Source: Polaribacter sp. BM10 (GTDB taxonomy: Bacteria > Bacteroidota > Bacteroidia > Flavobacteriales > Flavobacteriaceae). Taken from it: a stretch of 64,000 nucleotides of DNA. Below the pieces are notes generated by a model. It made no database searches. It was not told the origin of the DNA and saw only the letters and a list, made by a program, of their open reading frames with translations. The stretch covers positions 186,001 to 250,000 of the forward strand of contig NZ_CP019704.1 in the NCBI RefSeq assembly GCF_002005425.1, given 5' to 3'. Positions 9,389-18,779 of the stretch are shown here, one piece after another (position 1 is the first letter of the stretch; each line of letters opens with the position of its first letter). The position numbers were made by a program, and so were the translations under genes.

Positions 9389-12211
9389 CTAAATTAGTAA
9401 TTTTTTTAAGAATTTGGCGGTGTAACTAGTTTTATGTTTTGCAATTTCTTCTGGTGTACCAGTAGTTAAAATTTTACCACCTTTTTTACCGCCTTCCATA
9501 CCAACATCAATAATGTAATCTGCTAATTTTACAACATCTAAATTATGTTCTATAATCAATACAGTGTTTCCTTTATCGGCTAATTTATTTAAAACTTCCA
9601 TCAGCACTCTAATGTCTTCAAAATGAAGTCCGGTTGTGGGTTCGTCTAAAATATAAAAAGTATTACCAGTGTCTCTTTTAGATAATTCTGATGCTAGTTT
9701 AATTCTCTGTGCTTCTCCACCAGAAAGTGTTGTAGATTGTTGCCCAAGAGTTATGTAGCCTAAGCCAACATCTTTGATGGTTTTAAGTTTTCTGTGGATT
9801 TTAGGAATTTTAATAAAAAACTCTGTTGCGTCTTCAATCGTCATTTCTAAAACATCAGAAATAGATTTTCCTTTGTATCTAATTTCTAAAGTTTCTCTAT
9901 TAAAACGTTTTCCTTGGCAAGTTTCACATTCTACTTGCACGTCTGGTAAAAAGTTCATCTCAATAACTCTAACTCCGCCACCTTGGCAAGTTTCGCATCT
10001 ACCACCTTTAACATTAAAAGAAAATCGACCAGGTTTGTAACCTCTAATAGAAGCCTCGGCAGTTTTAGCAAATAAACTTCTAATTTCATCAAAAGTTTTG
10101 GTGTACGTTGCTGGGTTAGATCTAGGAGTTCTACCAATAGGAGATTGATCGATATCGATAACTTTATCAATATGTTCTAAACCTTCAATTTTTTTATAAG
10201 GCATTGGTTTTTTAACGCCTCTGTAAATATGAGCGTTTAAAATTGGGTATAAAGTTTCGTTGATTAAAGTCGATTTTCCACTTCCAGAAACACCGGTAAC
10301 ACAAATCATTTTACCTAAAGGAAATTCTACAGATACATTTTTTAAATTATTACCTGTTGCTCCTTTTAACTTAATCTTTTTTCCGTTTCCTTCTCTTCTT
10401 TTTTTAGGAACTTCAATTTTTTTTCTTCCTGTGATATAATCTGCTGTAAGCGTTTTTTGTTTTTTTAATTGACTAAATGTTCCTGCAGATACAATTTCGC
10501 CACCATGTTTTCCTGCTCCTGGACCAATATCAAAAACAAAATCTGCTTTTTCAATCATATCTTGATCATGTTCTACAACTAACACAGAATTACCAATATC
10601 TCTAAGTTTAACTAAAGAATCTATTAATTTCTCATTATCTCTTTGATGTAAACCAATACTAGGTTCATCTAAAATATATAAAACTCCAACTAATTGAGAG
10701 CCAATTTGAGTGGCTAATCGAATTCTTTGCGCTTCTCCACCAGATAAAGATTTAGAAGTTCTGTCTAAGGTTAAATAGTCTAAACCAACGTCTAATAAAA
10801 ACTGAATTCTAGTTCTTATTTCTTTTAAGATTTCAGAGGCTATTTTTAGCTGTTTTTTAGTTAAATCTTTTTCTATGTTTTTAAACCATTTAGCTAGTTC
10901 TGTAACATCTAATTGTGCTAAATCGCTAATGTTTTTATCTAAAATTTTAAAATGTAAAGCTTCTTTTTTTAATCTTTTACCATGGCAAGTAGAACATGTA
11001 ACTTCGTCCATAAAACCTTTTGCCCATCTTTTTATAGAAGTACTTTCTGCGCTCTTGTACTGGTTTTCAATAAATGCGACAATACCTTCAAAATCGATTT
11101 TGTAATTTCTTCTTACTCCAACAGTTTTAGATTCTATTTCAAAAGATTCGTTACCACCATTTAAAATAATATCTAATGCTTCTTTAGGTATGTCTTTGAT
11201 AGCGTCTGTTAGTTTAAATTTATAACGTTCTGCAATATTTTGAATTTGTTTAAAAATCCAACTGTTTTTTTGTTCTCCAAGCGGAGCAATTCCTCCATTT
11301 TTTATAGAAATAGAATCATCCGGAATCACTTTAGATAGATTAATTTCATTAGTTAATCCTAATCCGTTACAAGAATTACAGGCACCTTTAGGTGAGTTAA
11401 AAGAAAAAGTGTTTGGTTCTGGATTTGGGTATGCGATACCGGTTGTAGGACACATAAGTTCTCTACTAAAATATCTTGGGTTATTATCTTCTACATCAAT
11501 AACCATCATTATATTGTTACCAGAATATAAGGCTGTTGTTATAGTTTCATCTAGACGTTTTTCTACGGATTTGTTTACGGCTAAACGATCGATTACAACT
11601 TCAATATCATGAGTTTTGTATCTGTCTAGCTTCATTCCTTTTTCAATTTCTTGAATTTTACCATCTACACGAACTCTTAAAAAACCTTGTTTAGAAATTT
11701 GTTCGAATAATTCTCTATAATGCCCTTTTCTAGATTTAATTAAAGGTGCTAAAACGGCAATTTTTTTGTTATCAAAATCTTTTAAAATAAGATCTTTAAT
11801 TTGCTCATCAGAATAACTTACCATTTTTTGGCCTGTGTTATATGAGTATGCTTCACCAGCTCTTGCAAAAAGTAATCTTAAAAAATCATAAATTTCTGTA
11901 ATGGTACCAACAGTAGATCTCGGACTTTTATTTGTTGTTTTTTGTTCGATAGATATTACGGGCGATAAACCATCAATTTTGTCAACATCTGGTCTTTCTA
12001 ATCCTCCTAAAAATTGTCTGGCATACGCAGAAAAAGTCTCTATGTAACGCCTTTGTCCTTCAGCGTAAATAGTATCAAAAGCTAAAGAAGATTTTCCGCT
12101 ACCACTTAAACCAGTTATAACTACTAGTTTTTCGCGAGGAATTTTTACATCAATATTCTTTAAATTATGAGCCCTTGCTCCGTAAACTTCTATATATTCT
12201 TGGTCTTTCAA
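9389..12211 (-). CDS. uvrA: UvrABC excinuclease subunit A
   Basis: About 940 aa, the damage-recognition ATPase of nucleotide excision repair. Both ABC modules are intact: first Walker A GLSGSGKS and second GVSGSGKST, each with its LSGGEAQRI signature and ILDEP Walker B, plus the Cys pairs CNSC and CETC that bind zinc. The start was chosen at the TTG at 12211 ([17 protein letters not shown]). There is no ATG nearby, and the upstream in-frame TTG at 12238 lies inside the -7 promoter TAACTTTG. A second TTG at 12229 is possible. AAGG precedes the chosen start by 5 nt. It probably heads an operon with the LOG and M1-like genes. Confidence 0.95.
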   Translation of the reverse strand: MKDQEYIEVYGARAHNLKNIDVKIPREKLVVITGLSGSGKSSLAFDTIYAEGQRRYIETFSAYARQFLGGLERPDVDKIDGLSPVISIEQKTTNKSPRSTVGTITEIYDFLRLLFARAGEAYSYNTGQKMVSYSDEQIKDLILKDFDNKKIAVLAPLIKSRKGHYRELFEQISKQGFLRVRVDGKIQEIEKGMKLDRYKTHDIEVVIDRLAVNKSVEKRLDETITTALYSGNNIMMVIDVEDNNPRYFSRELMCPTTGIAYPNPEPNTFSFNSPKGACNSCNGLGLTNEINLSKVIPDDSISIKNGGIAPLGEQKNSWIFKQIQNIAERYKFKLTDAIKDIPKEALDIILNGGNESFEIESKTVGVRRNYKIDFEGIVAFIENQYKSAESTSIKRWAKGFMDEVTCSTCHGKRLKKEALHFKILDKNISDLAQLDVTELAKWFKNIEKDLTKKQLKIASEILKEIRTRIQFLLDVGLDYLTLDRTSKSLSGGEAQRIRLATQIGSQLVGVLYILDEPSIGLHQRDNEKLIDSLVKLRDIGNSVLVVEHDQDMIEKADFVFDIGPGAGKHGGEIVSAGTFSQLKKQKTLTADYITGRKKIEVPKKRREGNGKKIKLKGATGNNLKNVSVEFPLGKMICVTGVSGSGKSTLINETLYPILNAHIYRGVKKPMPYKKIEGLEHIDKVIDIDQSPIGRTPRSNPATYTKTFDEIRSLFAKTAEASIRGYKPGRFSFNVKGGRCETCQGGGVRVIEMNFLPDVQVECETCQGKRFNRETLEIRYKGKSISDVLEMTIEDATEFFIKIPKIHRKLKTIKDVGLGYITLGQQSTTLSGGEAQRIKLASELSKRDTGNTFYILDEPTTGLHFEDIRVLMEVLNKLADKGNTVLIIEHNLDVVKLADYIIDVGMEGGKKGGKILTTGTPEEIAKHKTSYTAKFLKKLLI

Positions 12212-12235
12212 ATGTGCCTTATTTTTCAAAAAAAG

Positions 12236-12243
12236 CAAAGTTA
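12236..12243 (-). promoter_or_regulatory. -7 promoter element of uvrA
   Basis: TAACTTTG on the minus strand matches TAnnTTTG. The first candidate start codon overlaps this element, so translation most likely starts further in, from a short leader of roughly 20 nt. Confidence 0.5.
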
Positions 12244-12383
12244 ATCATTAGAAATTTAATTTAAGAATCAATCTAAAAACCTTTATAAATGTTTTTTAAC
12301 TAGTTTTAAGATGTTTAAGAAATAAAAATCTTCCTTTTAAAAATGTAAAATAGTATCTTGCGATATATTTAATTTGGTAAATA

Positions 12384-12605
12384 ATGATAGACAGTATTCG
12401 TCATTTTTTTGAAAGAAATGGATTTGGAGTCTTTTCTAGATTGGCAGATAGATTAGGGATGAGAGCATTAAACGTTCGTTTATTCTTTATTTATGCTACA
12501 TTTTTTACTGCTGGTTTGTCTTTTGGTTTGTATTTAACAATGGCTTTTATTTTAAAATTAAAAGACATGATTTACACCAAAAGAAGCTCGGTTTTTGATT
12601 TGTAA
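12384..12605 (+). CDS. PspC-domain small membrane protein
   Basis: A 73-aa protein resembling the short PspC-domain proteins of flavobacteria. It has an N-terminal amphipathic part, then one long hydrophobic stretch (about 32-60) ending in KLKDMIY. The family is named after the phage-shock protein PspC, but whether this copy regulates anything is unknown. It lies 3 bp before the potassium channel gene, so the two are probably cotranscribed. Confidence 0.72.
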   Translation: MIDSIRHFFERNGFGVFSRLADRLGMRALNVRLFFIYATFFTAGLSFGLYLTMAFILKLKDMIYTKRSSVFDL

Positions 12606-12608
12606 AAT

Positions 12609-13607
12609 ATGAAGTTTCTAAAATCGAAAATAAATAAAATTGCTTTACTAGCTATGTTAATAATTGGTGTTGGTACAATTGGTTATATGTCGCTTTCTGG
12701 CTATAATTTTGTAGATGCTCTTTATATGACAGTAATTACTGTAACAACCGTAGGTTTTGGTGAGTTGCAACCTTTTTCACCTGAAGAAAAAGTATTTACA
12801 ATTTTTTTAATTTTAACAAGTATTACCATTTTTGGTTATGCGGTTTCTTCGTTTTCAGAATATTTGGTTAGCGGTAAATTATTTCAACATTTTAAACACA
12901 GAAAAGTGGAAAAACAAATAAATCATTTAAAAAAGCACACTATTGTTTGTGGTTACGGTAGAAATGGTAAGCAAGCAATATTAAAATTAAGAAACTATAA
13001 TAAAGAATTTGTTGTTGTAGAAAAAGATAAAGAAATGATTTCTTTTCTAGATTCTGAAGGGATTTTAAATATTGAAGGTGATGCAACTTTAGATGAAACT
13101 TTACTAAAGGCAGGTATCGAAAAAGCCTCTTTTTTAATAACAGCTTTACCTTCGGATGCGAATAATTTGTTTGTTGTATTAACTGCAAGTCAATTAAATA
13201 ATAAATGCACAATTATTAGTAGAGCATCTAACGAATCTTCTTACAAGAAATTAAAGTTTGCCGGTGCAAATAATGTAATAATGCCAGATAAACTTGGCGG
13301 AAATCATATGGCGTCTTTGGTTACAACGCCAGATGTTATAGAATTTGTAGATAGATTAACTATAGAAGGTGAAACAACTGCAAACCTAGAAGAAATAGCT
13401 GTAAACGATTTGCCATCTAAATTTATAAATAAAACTATTTTAGATTTAGACTTAAGAAAACAAACTGGCTGTACTGTAATAGGATTTAGAAACCCGGATA
13501 AAGATTATGTAATCAATCCAGAGGCAAACATCAAGTTAGTAGAAAATTCTCAACTAATTGTTTTGGGTAGGCCAGAGCAAATAATTAAACTAAGACAAAT
13601 CTTTTAA
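12609..13607 (+). CDS. potassium channel with RCK/TrkA-N domain
   Basis: A 332-aa protein with two membrane helices flanking a pore loop. The selectivity filter TTVGFGE is at residues 46-52; the Phe in place of the usual Tyr of TVGYG is common in bacterial channels. An RCK N domain follows, with the Rossmann motif GYGRNG (115-120) and the acidic strand end VVVEKD, then a C-terminal TrkA-C-like part. It conducts K+ across the inner membrane, gated by nucleotide or ions bound to the cytosolic RCK domain. It abuts the next gene with no gap. Confidence 0.87.
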   Translation: MKFLKSKINKIALLAMLIIGVGTIGYMSLSGYNFVDALYMTVITVTTVGFGELQPFSPEEKVFTIFLILTSITIFGYAVSSFSEYLVSGKLFQHFKHRKVEKQINHLKKHTIVCGYGRNGKQAILKLRNYNKEFVVVEKDKEMISFLDSEGILNIEGDATLDETLLKAGIEKASFLITALPSDANNLFVVLTASQLNNKCTIISRASNESSYKKLKFAGANNVIMPDKLGGNHMASLVTTPDVIEFVDRLTIEGETTANLEEIAVNDLPSKFINKTILDLDLRKQTGCTVIGFRNPDKDYVINPEANIKLVENSQLIVLGRPEQIIKLRQIF

Positions 13608-14507
13608 ATGAAAAAAGTAATTATTACAGGTAGCAATGGTTTGTTAGGTCAATCTCTACTAAACTTATTACTCAAAAATAAAGATGTGTATGATGTTTAT
13701 GGTTTTTCTAAAGGAAAAAACAGAAGCGGAAGAGAAGATTTTAAGTACTCGTCAATAGATATCACTAATAAAATTTTATTAACTGATGCTATTCTAAAAA
13801 TTAAACCAGATTTTATTATAAATACAGCAGCTATGACAAACGTAGATGCTTGTGAAGATGCCAAAAAAACTTGTGAGGAGTTAAATGTGTTAGCGGTTGA
13901 ATCGTTAAAAGATGTTTCAAAAAAACTTAAAATTCATTTAATTCATATTTCTACGGATTTTATTTTTGATGGCAAAAAAGGATACTATAAAGAGTCTGAT
14001 ATTCCAAATCCTTTAAGTTATTATGGTGAGTCAAAATTAAAATCTGAACAAGTTTTACTGGATTCAGAAATAGATTTTACAATCTTAAGAACAATTTTAG
14101 TCTACGGAAAAGTTTTTGACATGAGTAGAAGTAATATTGTACTTTGGGTAAAAGAAATGTTAGAAAATAATAAAGAAATTACAATTGTTGATGATCAATA
14201 TAGAATGCCAACTTACGTAGAAGAATTAGCATTAGCTTGCAAGGTTGTTGTTGATAAAAAAGCAAAAGGAATTTTTAATATCTCTTCCGATAAATTGCTT
14301 AGTATTTTTGAAATCGCACAAGAAATTGCAGAGGTTTTTAACTTAAGTAAAGATTTAATAAAACCAATTTCTACCAAAACTTTAAATCAAAAAGCTTTAA
14401 GACCTGCAAAAACAGGTTTCGACTTAACTAAAACGAATAAAGAGTTAGGCTTTAAAACAAATTCTTTTAAAATAGATTTACAAAAGTTTAAAGAAACGTT
14501 TTCATAA
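13608..14507 (+). CDS. RmlD-like SDR family NAD(P)-dependent reductase
   Basis: A 299-aa extended SDR protein with the N-terminal NAD(P) motif GSNGLLG (8-14), the active-site strand HISTDFIFDG (113-122) and the catalytic pair Tyr139-x3-Lys143. The overall pattern matches dTDP-4-dehydrorhamnose reductase (RmlD). No other dTDP-rhamnose genes are adjacent, so a sugar-nucleotide substrate is likely but unproven. Its ATG directly follows the stop codon of the potassium channel gene. Confidence 0.82.
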   Translation: MKKVIITGSNGLLGQSLLNLLLKNKDVYDVYGFSKGKNRSGREDFKYSSIDITNKILLTDAILKIKPDFIINTAAMTNVDACEDAKKTCEELNVLAVESLKDVSKKLKIHLIHISTDFIFDGKKGYYKESDIPNPLSYYGESKLKSEQVLLDSEIDFTILRTILVYGKVFDMSRSNIVLWVKEMLENNKEITIVDDQYRMPTYVEELALACKVVVDKKAKGIFNISSDKLLSIFEIAQEIAEVFNLSKDLIKPISTKTLNQKALRPAKTGFDLTKTNKELGFKTNSFKIDLQKFKETFS

Positions 14508-14594
14508 AGTTACTTTTAACGATTAAAACTTGTTAAAAGAGCATTTTTTTATGATATTGCGGGTCACTAAATTTAAATTAATCAAATTTCTATT

Positions 14595-16187
14595 ATGAAT
14601 AAAAAACTTCTTTCGTTGCTAATGTTAGCAACACCCTTTTTTACGTTTGCTCAAGAAAAAGGTTTAGATCAACAAATTGATGAAGCATTTGGTAATGCAA
14701 CAGGATGGTTTGTAGATTTTATTTTTTATCAAATTCCTTTTACAGATACTATTAGTATTTATTGGGTTTTATTCCCTTTAATATTAGGGGCTTTATATTT
14801 TACAGTTTATTTTAATTTCATCAATTTTAGAGGTTTCTTTACTTCAATAAATATTGTTAGAGGAAAATATGACGGTTTAGAAGGTAAAGGCGAAAATAAA
14901 GCTATTGAAGTTTCAAATACTGTTTCAACAACAGAGGAAGGTGATAACCCAGATACAATTAGAGTAGAGGGACATGAAGGTGAGGTTTCACATTTTCAAG
15001 CATTAACAGCAGCGCTTTCTGCAACTGTAGGTTTAGGTAATATTGCAGGTGTTGCAATTGCTGTTTCAATTGGTGGTGCAGGTGCAACATTCTGGATGAT
15101 AGTTGCTGGTTTCTTAGGAATGGCGTCTAAATTTGTAGAATGTACTTTAGGTGTAAAATATAGAGACATCGAAGCAGATGGTACTGTTTACGGAGGGCCA
15201 ATGTATTACTTAACAAAAGGATTAAAAAATAAAACGCTAGGTAAGATTTTAGCAGCTTTATTTGCAATTTTTGTTATTGGAGGTTCTTTTGGAGGAGGAA
15301 ACATGTTTCAGGTAAATCAAGCTTTTCAATTAGTTCAAAATATTACAGGTGGTTCAGAATCTGTTTTAGCTGGTAAAGGTTGGTTGTTCGGTTTGGTTAT
15401 GGCTTTCTTAGTTGGTATTGTAATTATCGGTGGAATCAAGAAAATTGCTAAGGTTACAGATAAAATTGTTCCTTTTATGGTTGCAATTTATGTGGGTGCA
15501 GCATTGTTTGTGATTTTTGCAAATTATGATATGATTGGTGATGCTTTCGTGCAAATTTTTAATGGAGCTTTTAGTCCAGAAGGAATTGCTGGTGGTGCAA
15601 TTGGTGTAATGATTCAAGGTTTTAGAAGGGCAGCATTTTCTAATGAAGCAGGTATTGGTTCTGCTTCTATTGCGCATTCAGCAGTAAAGACTAAATATGC
15701 AGCAAGTGAAGGAATGGTTGCTTTATTAGAGCCATTTATTGATACTGTAGTAGTTTGTACAATGACAGCTTTAGTATTAATTATTACAGGAAATGTAACT
15801 GCGGAAAATGCATCTTTAAATGATGCGCAAGCAATTTTATTAACTTCGGGAGCTTTTGAGTCAGCTATTTCTTGGTTTCCATACGTGTTAACAGTTGCAG
15901 TAGTTTTATTTGCATTTAGTTCTATGATTTCTTGGTCTTATTATGGTTTTCAAGGTTGGTCTTATTTATTCGGAAGATCAAAAAAGATGGAATACACTTA
16001 CAAAGTTATTTTCTGTATTTTTGTTGTAATAGGTGCAGCAGCTAGTTTAGGTTCTGTAATTGGTTTCTCTGATGCAATGGTATTTGCAATGATGGTTCCA
16101 AACATGATAGGTTTAATTCTTTTAGCACCTAAGGTAAAAGTAGAATTAAAGAAGTATATGAGTGCTATTAAAACAAACAAAGCATAA
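14595..16187 (+). CDS. alanine:cation symporter (AGCS family)
   Basis: A 530-aa polytopic inner-membrane protein with about ten or more hydrophobic segments. Family hallmarks include ATVGLGNIAGVA and GGPMYYLTKGL in the first half and FSNEAGIGSASIAHSA in the second. AGCS members import alanine or glycine with Na+ or H+. It begins with a hydrophobic segment resembling a signal peptide (ending FTFAQE) and has a charged loop of about 50 residues (about 95-135) before the conserved core. The HHH-protein gene starts 9 bp downstream. Confidence 0.9.
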   Translation: MNKKLLSLLMLATPFFTFAQEKGLDQQIDEAFGNATGWFVDFIFYQIPFTDTISIYWVLFPLILGALYFTVYFNFINFRGFFTSINIVRGKYDGLEGKGENKAIEVSNTVSTTEEGDNPDTIRVEGHEGEVSHFQALTAALSATVGLGNIAGVAIAVSIGGAGATFWMIVAGFLGMASKFVECTLGVKYRDIEADGTVYGGPMYYLTKGLKNKTLGKILAALFAIFVIGGSFGGGNMFQVNQAFQLVQNITGGSESVLAGKGWLFGLVMAFLVGIVIIGGIKKIAKVTDKIVPFMVAIYVGAALFVIFANYDMIGDAFVQIFNGAFSPEGIAGGAIGVMIQGFRRAAFSNEAGIGSASIAHSAVKTKYAASEGMVALLEPFIDTVVVCTMTALVLIITGNVTAENASLNDAQAILLTSGAFESAISWFPYVLTVAVVLFAFSSMISWSYYGFQGWSYLFGRSKKMEYTYKVIFCIFVVIGAAASLGSVIGFSDAMVFAMMVPNMIGLILLAPKVKVELKKYMSAIKTNKA

Positions 16188-16196
16188 AAAGTACAA

Positions 16197-17081
16197 ATGA
16201 AAATATTTAAATCCCATTTCTGGTATAATAAAAACCAAAGAAATGGGGTTTTTTTATTGGTTATAATTATTGCTTTATTCCAAGTTTTAATTTTCTTTTA
16301 TAAAGATTCAAGTAAAGATGTATCAATAATGGATAATGCTCGAACTTTAGCCTTTTATAAGAAGATAGATAGTTTAAAATTAATTGCTTTAGAATCAAGA
16401 AAGCCTAAGTTATATCATTTTAATCCGAACTATATCACGGATTATAAAGGCGCTCAATTGGGAATGTCTATAAATGAAATAGACAAATTACTTGCTTACA
16501 GAAAGCGTAATCAATTTGTGAATTCTAAAGAAGAGTTTCAGGAAGTTACAAATGTTTCAGATTCGCTTTTAAATAGAATTGCTCCGTATTTTAAGTTCCC
16601 TGATTGGGTTACTCAACAAAAAACAAGTATATCTAATTCTACTATTGTTAAATATTCTAAAAAAAAGAATAAAACTCTATCGACAACAGATATTAATAAG
16701 GCAACTTTAGAAGATTTTAAAACAATTGATGGTGTTGGAGATAAAATTTCAGCCAGAATTATTAAGTATCGTTCTAAATTACAAGGATTTTCTATGCTTA
16801 GTCAACTAGATGAAATATGGGGTGTAAAGCCCGAAATTTTGGTTAAAATTAAACAAACCTTTAAACTTATAGAATTGCCATATATTCAAAAAATTAATGT
16901 AAATACAGCTTCTTTTAAGGAAATTCTTAAAACTCCGTATGTAGATTATGAATTGTGTAAAAAGATATTTGAATACAGAGATGAGGTGGCTGAATTGCAA
17001 AATATTTCACAATTAAAAAATATCAGTGGTTTTCCGTTAGATTTGTATGACAGAATAGTCTTATATTTGGTAGCTAAATAA
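16197..17081 (+). CDS. membrane-anchored helix-hairpin-helix protein (ComEA-like repeats)
   Basis: A 294-aa protein with one N-terminal membrane anchor (GVFLLVIIIALFQVLIFFY, about 18-36). At least two ComEA-type HhH modules follow: INKATLEDFKTIDGVGDKIS with a hydrophobic continuation (about 162-220), and INVNTASFKEILKTPYVD (about 233-290). A more degenerate copy lies around residues 75-130. HhH modules bind DNA backbone non-specifically. A role in DNA uptake is suggested by ComEA resemblance only, and no other competence genes are adjacent. Confidence 0.8.
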   Translation: MKIFKSHFWYNKNQRNGVFLLVIIIALFQVLIFFYKDSSKDVSIMDNARTLAFYKKIDSLKLIALESRKPKLYHFNPNYITDYKGAQLGMSINEIDKLLAYRKRNQFVNSKEEFQEVTNVSDSLLNRIAPYFKFPDWVTQQKTSISNSTIVKYSKKKNKTLSTTDINKATLEDFKTIDGVGDKISARIIKYRSKLQGFSMLSQLDEIWGVKPEILVKIKQTFKLIELPYIQKINVNTASFKEILKTPYVDYELCKKIFEYRDEVAELQNISQLKNISGFPLDLYDRIVLYLVAK

Positions 17082-17102
17082 ACAACTCAAAATTCTTACC
17101 AG

Positions 17103-18269
17103 ATGAACAGTATGTACTTTACTGAAGAACACGACGCTTTTCGTGCAAGTTTTAAAGATTTTTTACAGAAGGAAGTAGTTCCTCATATTGATAAATGGGA
17201 AAAAACAGGAACCATAGACAGATTTATTTGGAAAAAATTTGGCGAAATGGGATATTTCGGTTTGTGTACACCGGAAGAGTACGGGGGTTTAGATTTAGAT
17301 TTATTCTACACCGTGATTTTTTTAGAAGAATTGCAAAAGGTCAATTCAGGTGGTTTTGCAGCAGCAATGTGGGCGCATGAATTTTTGGCAATGACACATC
17401 TTAATAAGGAAGGTACAGAATTTATAAAACAAAAATATCTTGTGCCAAGTGTAGAAGGCGATAAAATTGGTTGTCTTTGTATCACAGAGCCTTTTGGGGG
17501 AAGTGACGTTGCAGGTATGAGATCTACAGCAATTAAAAAAGGTAATAAGTATATTTTAAACGGATCTAAAACTTTTATAACTAACGGAGTTTATTCAGAT
17601 TATTTAATAGTTGCGGCCAAAACAGATCCTTCGGATAAATATAAAGGGATTAGTATTTTTGTTGTCGATAGAGAAGCAAAGGGTATTTCTGCAACGAAAT
17701 TAGATAAACTTGGTTGGAGAGCATCAGATACCGGAGAAATTGCTTTTGATAATGTAGAAATCCCAGTTGAAAACTTAATGGGAGAAGAAGGAAAAGGCTT
17801 TCCTTATATCATGCAACATTTTGCTTTAGAAAGATTGATAATGGGTGTAAATGCACACGCAAGAGCAGAATTCGCAGTAGATTATGCAATTAATTACATG
17901 CAAGAAAGAGTTGCTTTTGGCAAATCTTTAGATAAATTTCAAGCTTTAAGACATAAAATAGCAGAAATGTCTAGTAAAGTAGATATGTGTAGAGAGTATA
18001 ATTACTCGATAACTAAAAGATTAGATTTAGGAGCTTATGTTGTTAAAGAAGCAAGTATGTCTAAACTATTATCTACAAAGATAGCAGATGAGGTTATTTA
18101 TGATGCTTTACAACTTTTAGGAGGTTATGGTTATATGGAAGAATATCCTATGGCAAGATTGTTACGAGATAGTAGATTAGGACCAATAGGAGGAGGAACT
18201 TCAGAAATATTAAAAGAGATTATAGCAAAAATGGTAATCGATAATAAAGAATATAAACCAGCTACCTAG
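17103..18269 (+). CDS. acyl-CoA dehydrogenase
   Basis: A 388-aa FAD enzyme that oxidises acyl-CoA to enoyl-CoA. The FAD/substrate blocks CLCITEPFGGSDVAG (about 124-138), LGGYGYMEEYP and the C-terminal GGGTSEILKEIIAK are present. The catalytic Glu of MCAD-type enzymes (YEGT) is replaced by Gly, but Glu243 in FALERLIMG sits where long-chain/isovaleryl-type enzymes carry their base. An active long-chain or branched-chain type enzyme is therefore likely; chain-length preference is inference. Start at the ATG 21 bp after the HHH gene. MYFTEEH at residue 4 is an alternative start. Confidence 0.92.
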   Translation: MNSMYFTEEHDAFRASFKDFLQKEVVPHIDKWEKTGTIDRFIWKKFGEMGYFGLCTPEEYGGLDLDLFYTVIFLEELQKVNSGGFAAAMWAHEFLAMTHLNKEGTEFIKQKYLVPSVEGDKIGCLCITEPFGGSDVAGMRSTAIKKGNKYILNGSKTFITNGVYSDYLIVAAKTDPSDKYKGISIFVVDREAKGISATKLDKLGWRASDTGEIAFDNVEIPVENLMGEEGKGFPYIMQHFALERLIMGVNAHARAEFAVDYAINYMQERVAFGKSLDKFQALRHKIAEMSSKVDMCREYNYSITKRLDLGAYVVKEASMSKLLSTKIADEVIYDALQLLGGYGYMEEYPMARLLRDSRLGPIGGGTSEILKEIIAKMVIDNKEYKPAT

Positions 18270-18381
18270 TAAATTTTTATGTTTTATTATTTTTTGACTT
18301 TATAATGATTATTTAAAAATCTGTTTTAAGCTATTGAAAATTAAAGTAAATAGACTATTTAAAATAAATTTAATTTAGTAA

Positions 18382-18411
18382 TTGTTATTTCATAATTTGT
18401 AACTACATTTG
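18382..18411 (+). promoter_or_regulatory. rpsU promoter
   Basis: TTG (18382-18384), 19 bp, then TACATTTG (18404-18411): a good match to the Bacteroidota TTG/TAnnTTTG promoter. Transcription would begin near 18418, giving a leader of about 70 nt that includes a small hairpin AATAGC / GCTATT (18431-18448). Confidence 0.6.
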
Positions 18412-18465
18412 CAAACCAAAAAATAAACCAAATAGCCATTGTGCTATTCAAAATATAAAGATACT

Positions 18466-18492
18466 ATGAAGGGAGGTGCTAACTTATGTTAA
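18466..18492 (+). promoter_or_regulatory. strong Shine-Dalgarno of rpsU inside an overlapping 8-codon upstream ORF
   Basis: GGAGGTG at 18472-18478, 7 nt before the rpsU ATG, pairs fully with the 16S 3' end. Shine-Dalgarno sequences are nearly absent elsewhere in this window. The element lies within a second, out-of-frame mini-ORF (ATG at 18466, TAA at 18490) that runs across the rpsU start codon. In Flavobacterium johnsoniae the anti-Shine-Dalgarno is masked by bS21 with bS18 and bS6, and rpsU keeps a Shine-Dalgarno so that ribosomes lacking bS21 translate it; the same autoregulation is inferred here. Confidence 0.7.
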
Positions 18493-18683
18493 TTATACCT
18501 ATTAAAGAAGGAGAAAATATAGATAGAGCGTTAAAGCGTTATAAAAGAAAATTCGATCGTACTAAGACGATGAAGAACTTACGTAACAGAAAAAACTTTA
18601 CAAAGCCATCTGTAGCGAAAAGAGCTCAAAGAATAAAAGCCTCTTACGTTCAAAGATTAAGAACACAAGAAGAAGTTGGATAA
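18486..18683 (+). CDS. rpsU: 30S ribosomal protein bS21
   Basis: A 65-aa basic protein with the S21 core (EGENIDRALKRYKRKFDR). Tyr54 is present in KASYVQRL; the equivalent residue contacts the anti-Shine-Dalgarno in the Flavobacterium johnsoniae ribosome. The protein therefore likely both completes the small subunit and hides the anti-Shine-Dalgarno from ordinary mRNAs. Start fixed by the strong Shine-Dalgarno 7 nt upstream. It has its own promoter and terminator. Confidence 0.96.
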   Translation: MLIIPIKEGENIDRALKRYKRKFDRTKTMKNLRNRKNFTKPSVAKRAQRIKASYVQRLRTQEEVG

Positions 18684-18706
18684 ATCTAACGTATTCTTAA
18701 AATAAT

Positions 18707-18736
18707 AAATCTCGCACTAATTTTAGTGCGAGATTT
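18707..18736 (+). terminator. intrinsic terminator of rpsU
   Basis: A 14-bp stem (core CTCGCACTAA / TTAGTGCGAG) with a 2-nt loop, running into a U tract. It separates rpsU from the recombinase gene. Confidence 0.85.
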
Positions 18737-18779
18737 TTTTTGCTTTAAAAACACTAAATTTGATTATTAAAAATCAATA

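Noticed and set aside
12212..12238. uvrA start at the TTG at 12238
   Set aside because: That codon is part of the -7 box TAACTTTG, so it would not be inside the transcript.
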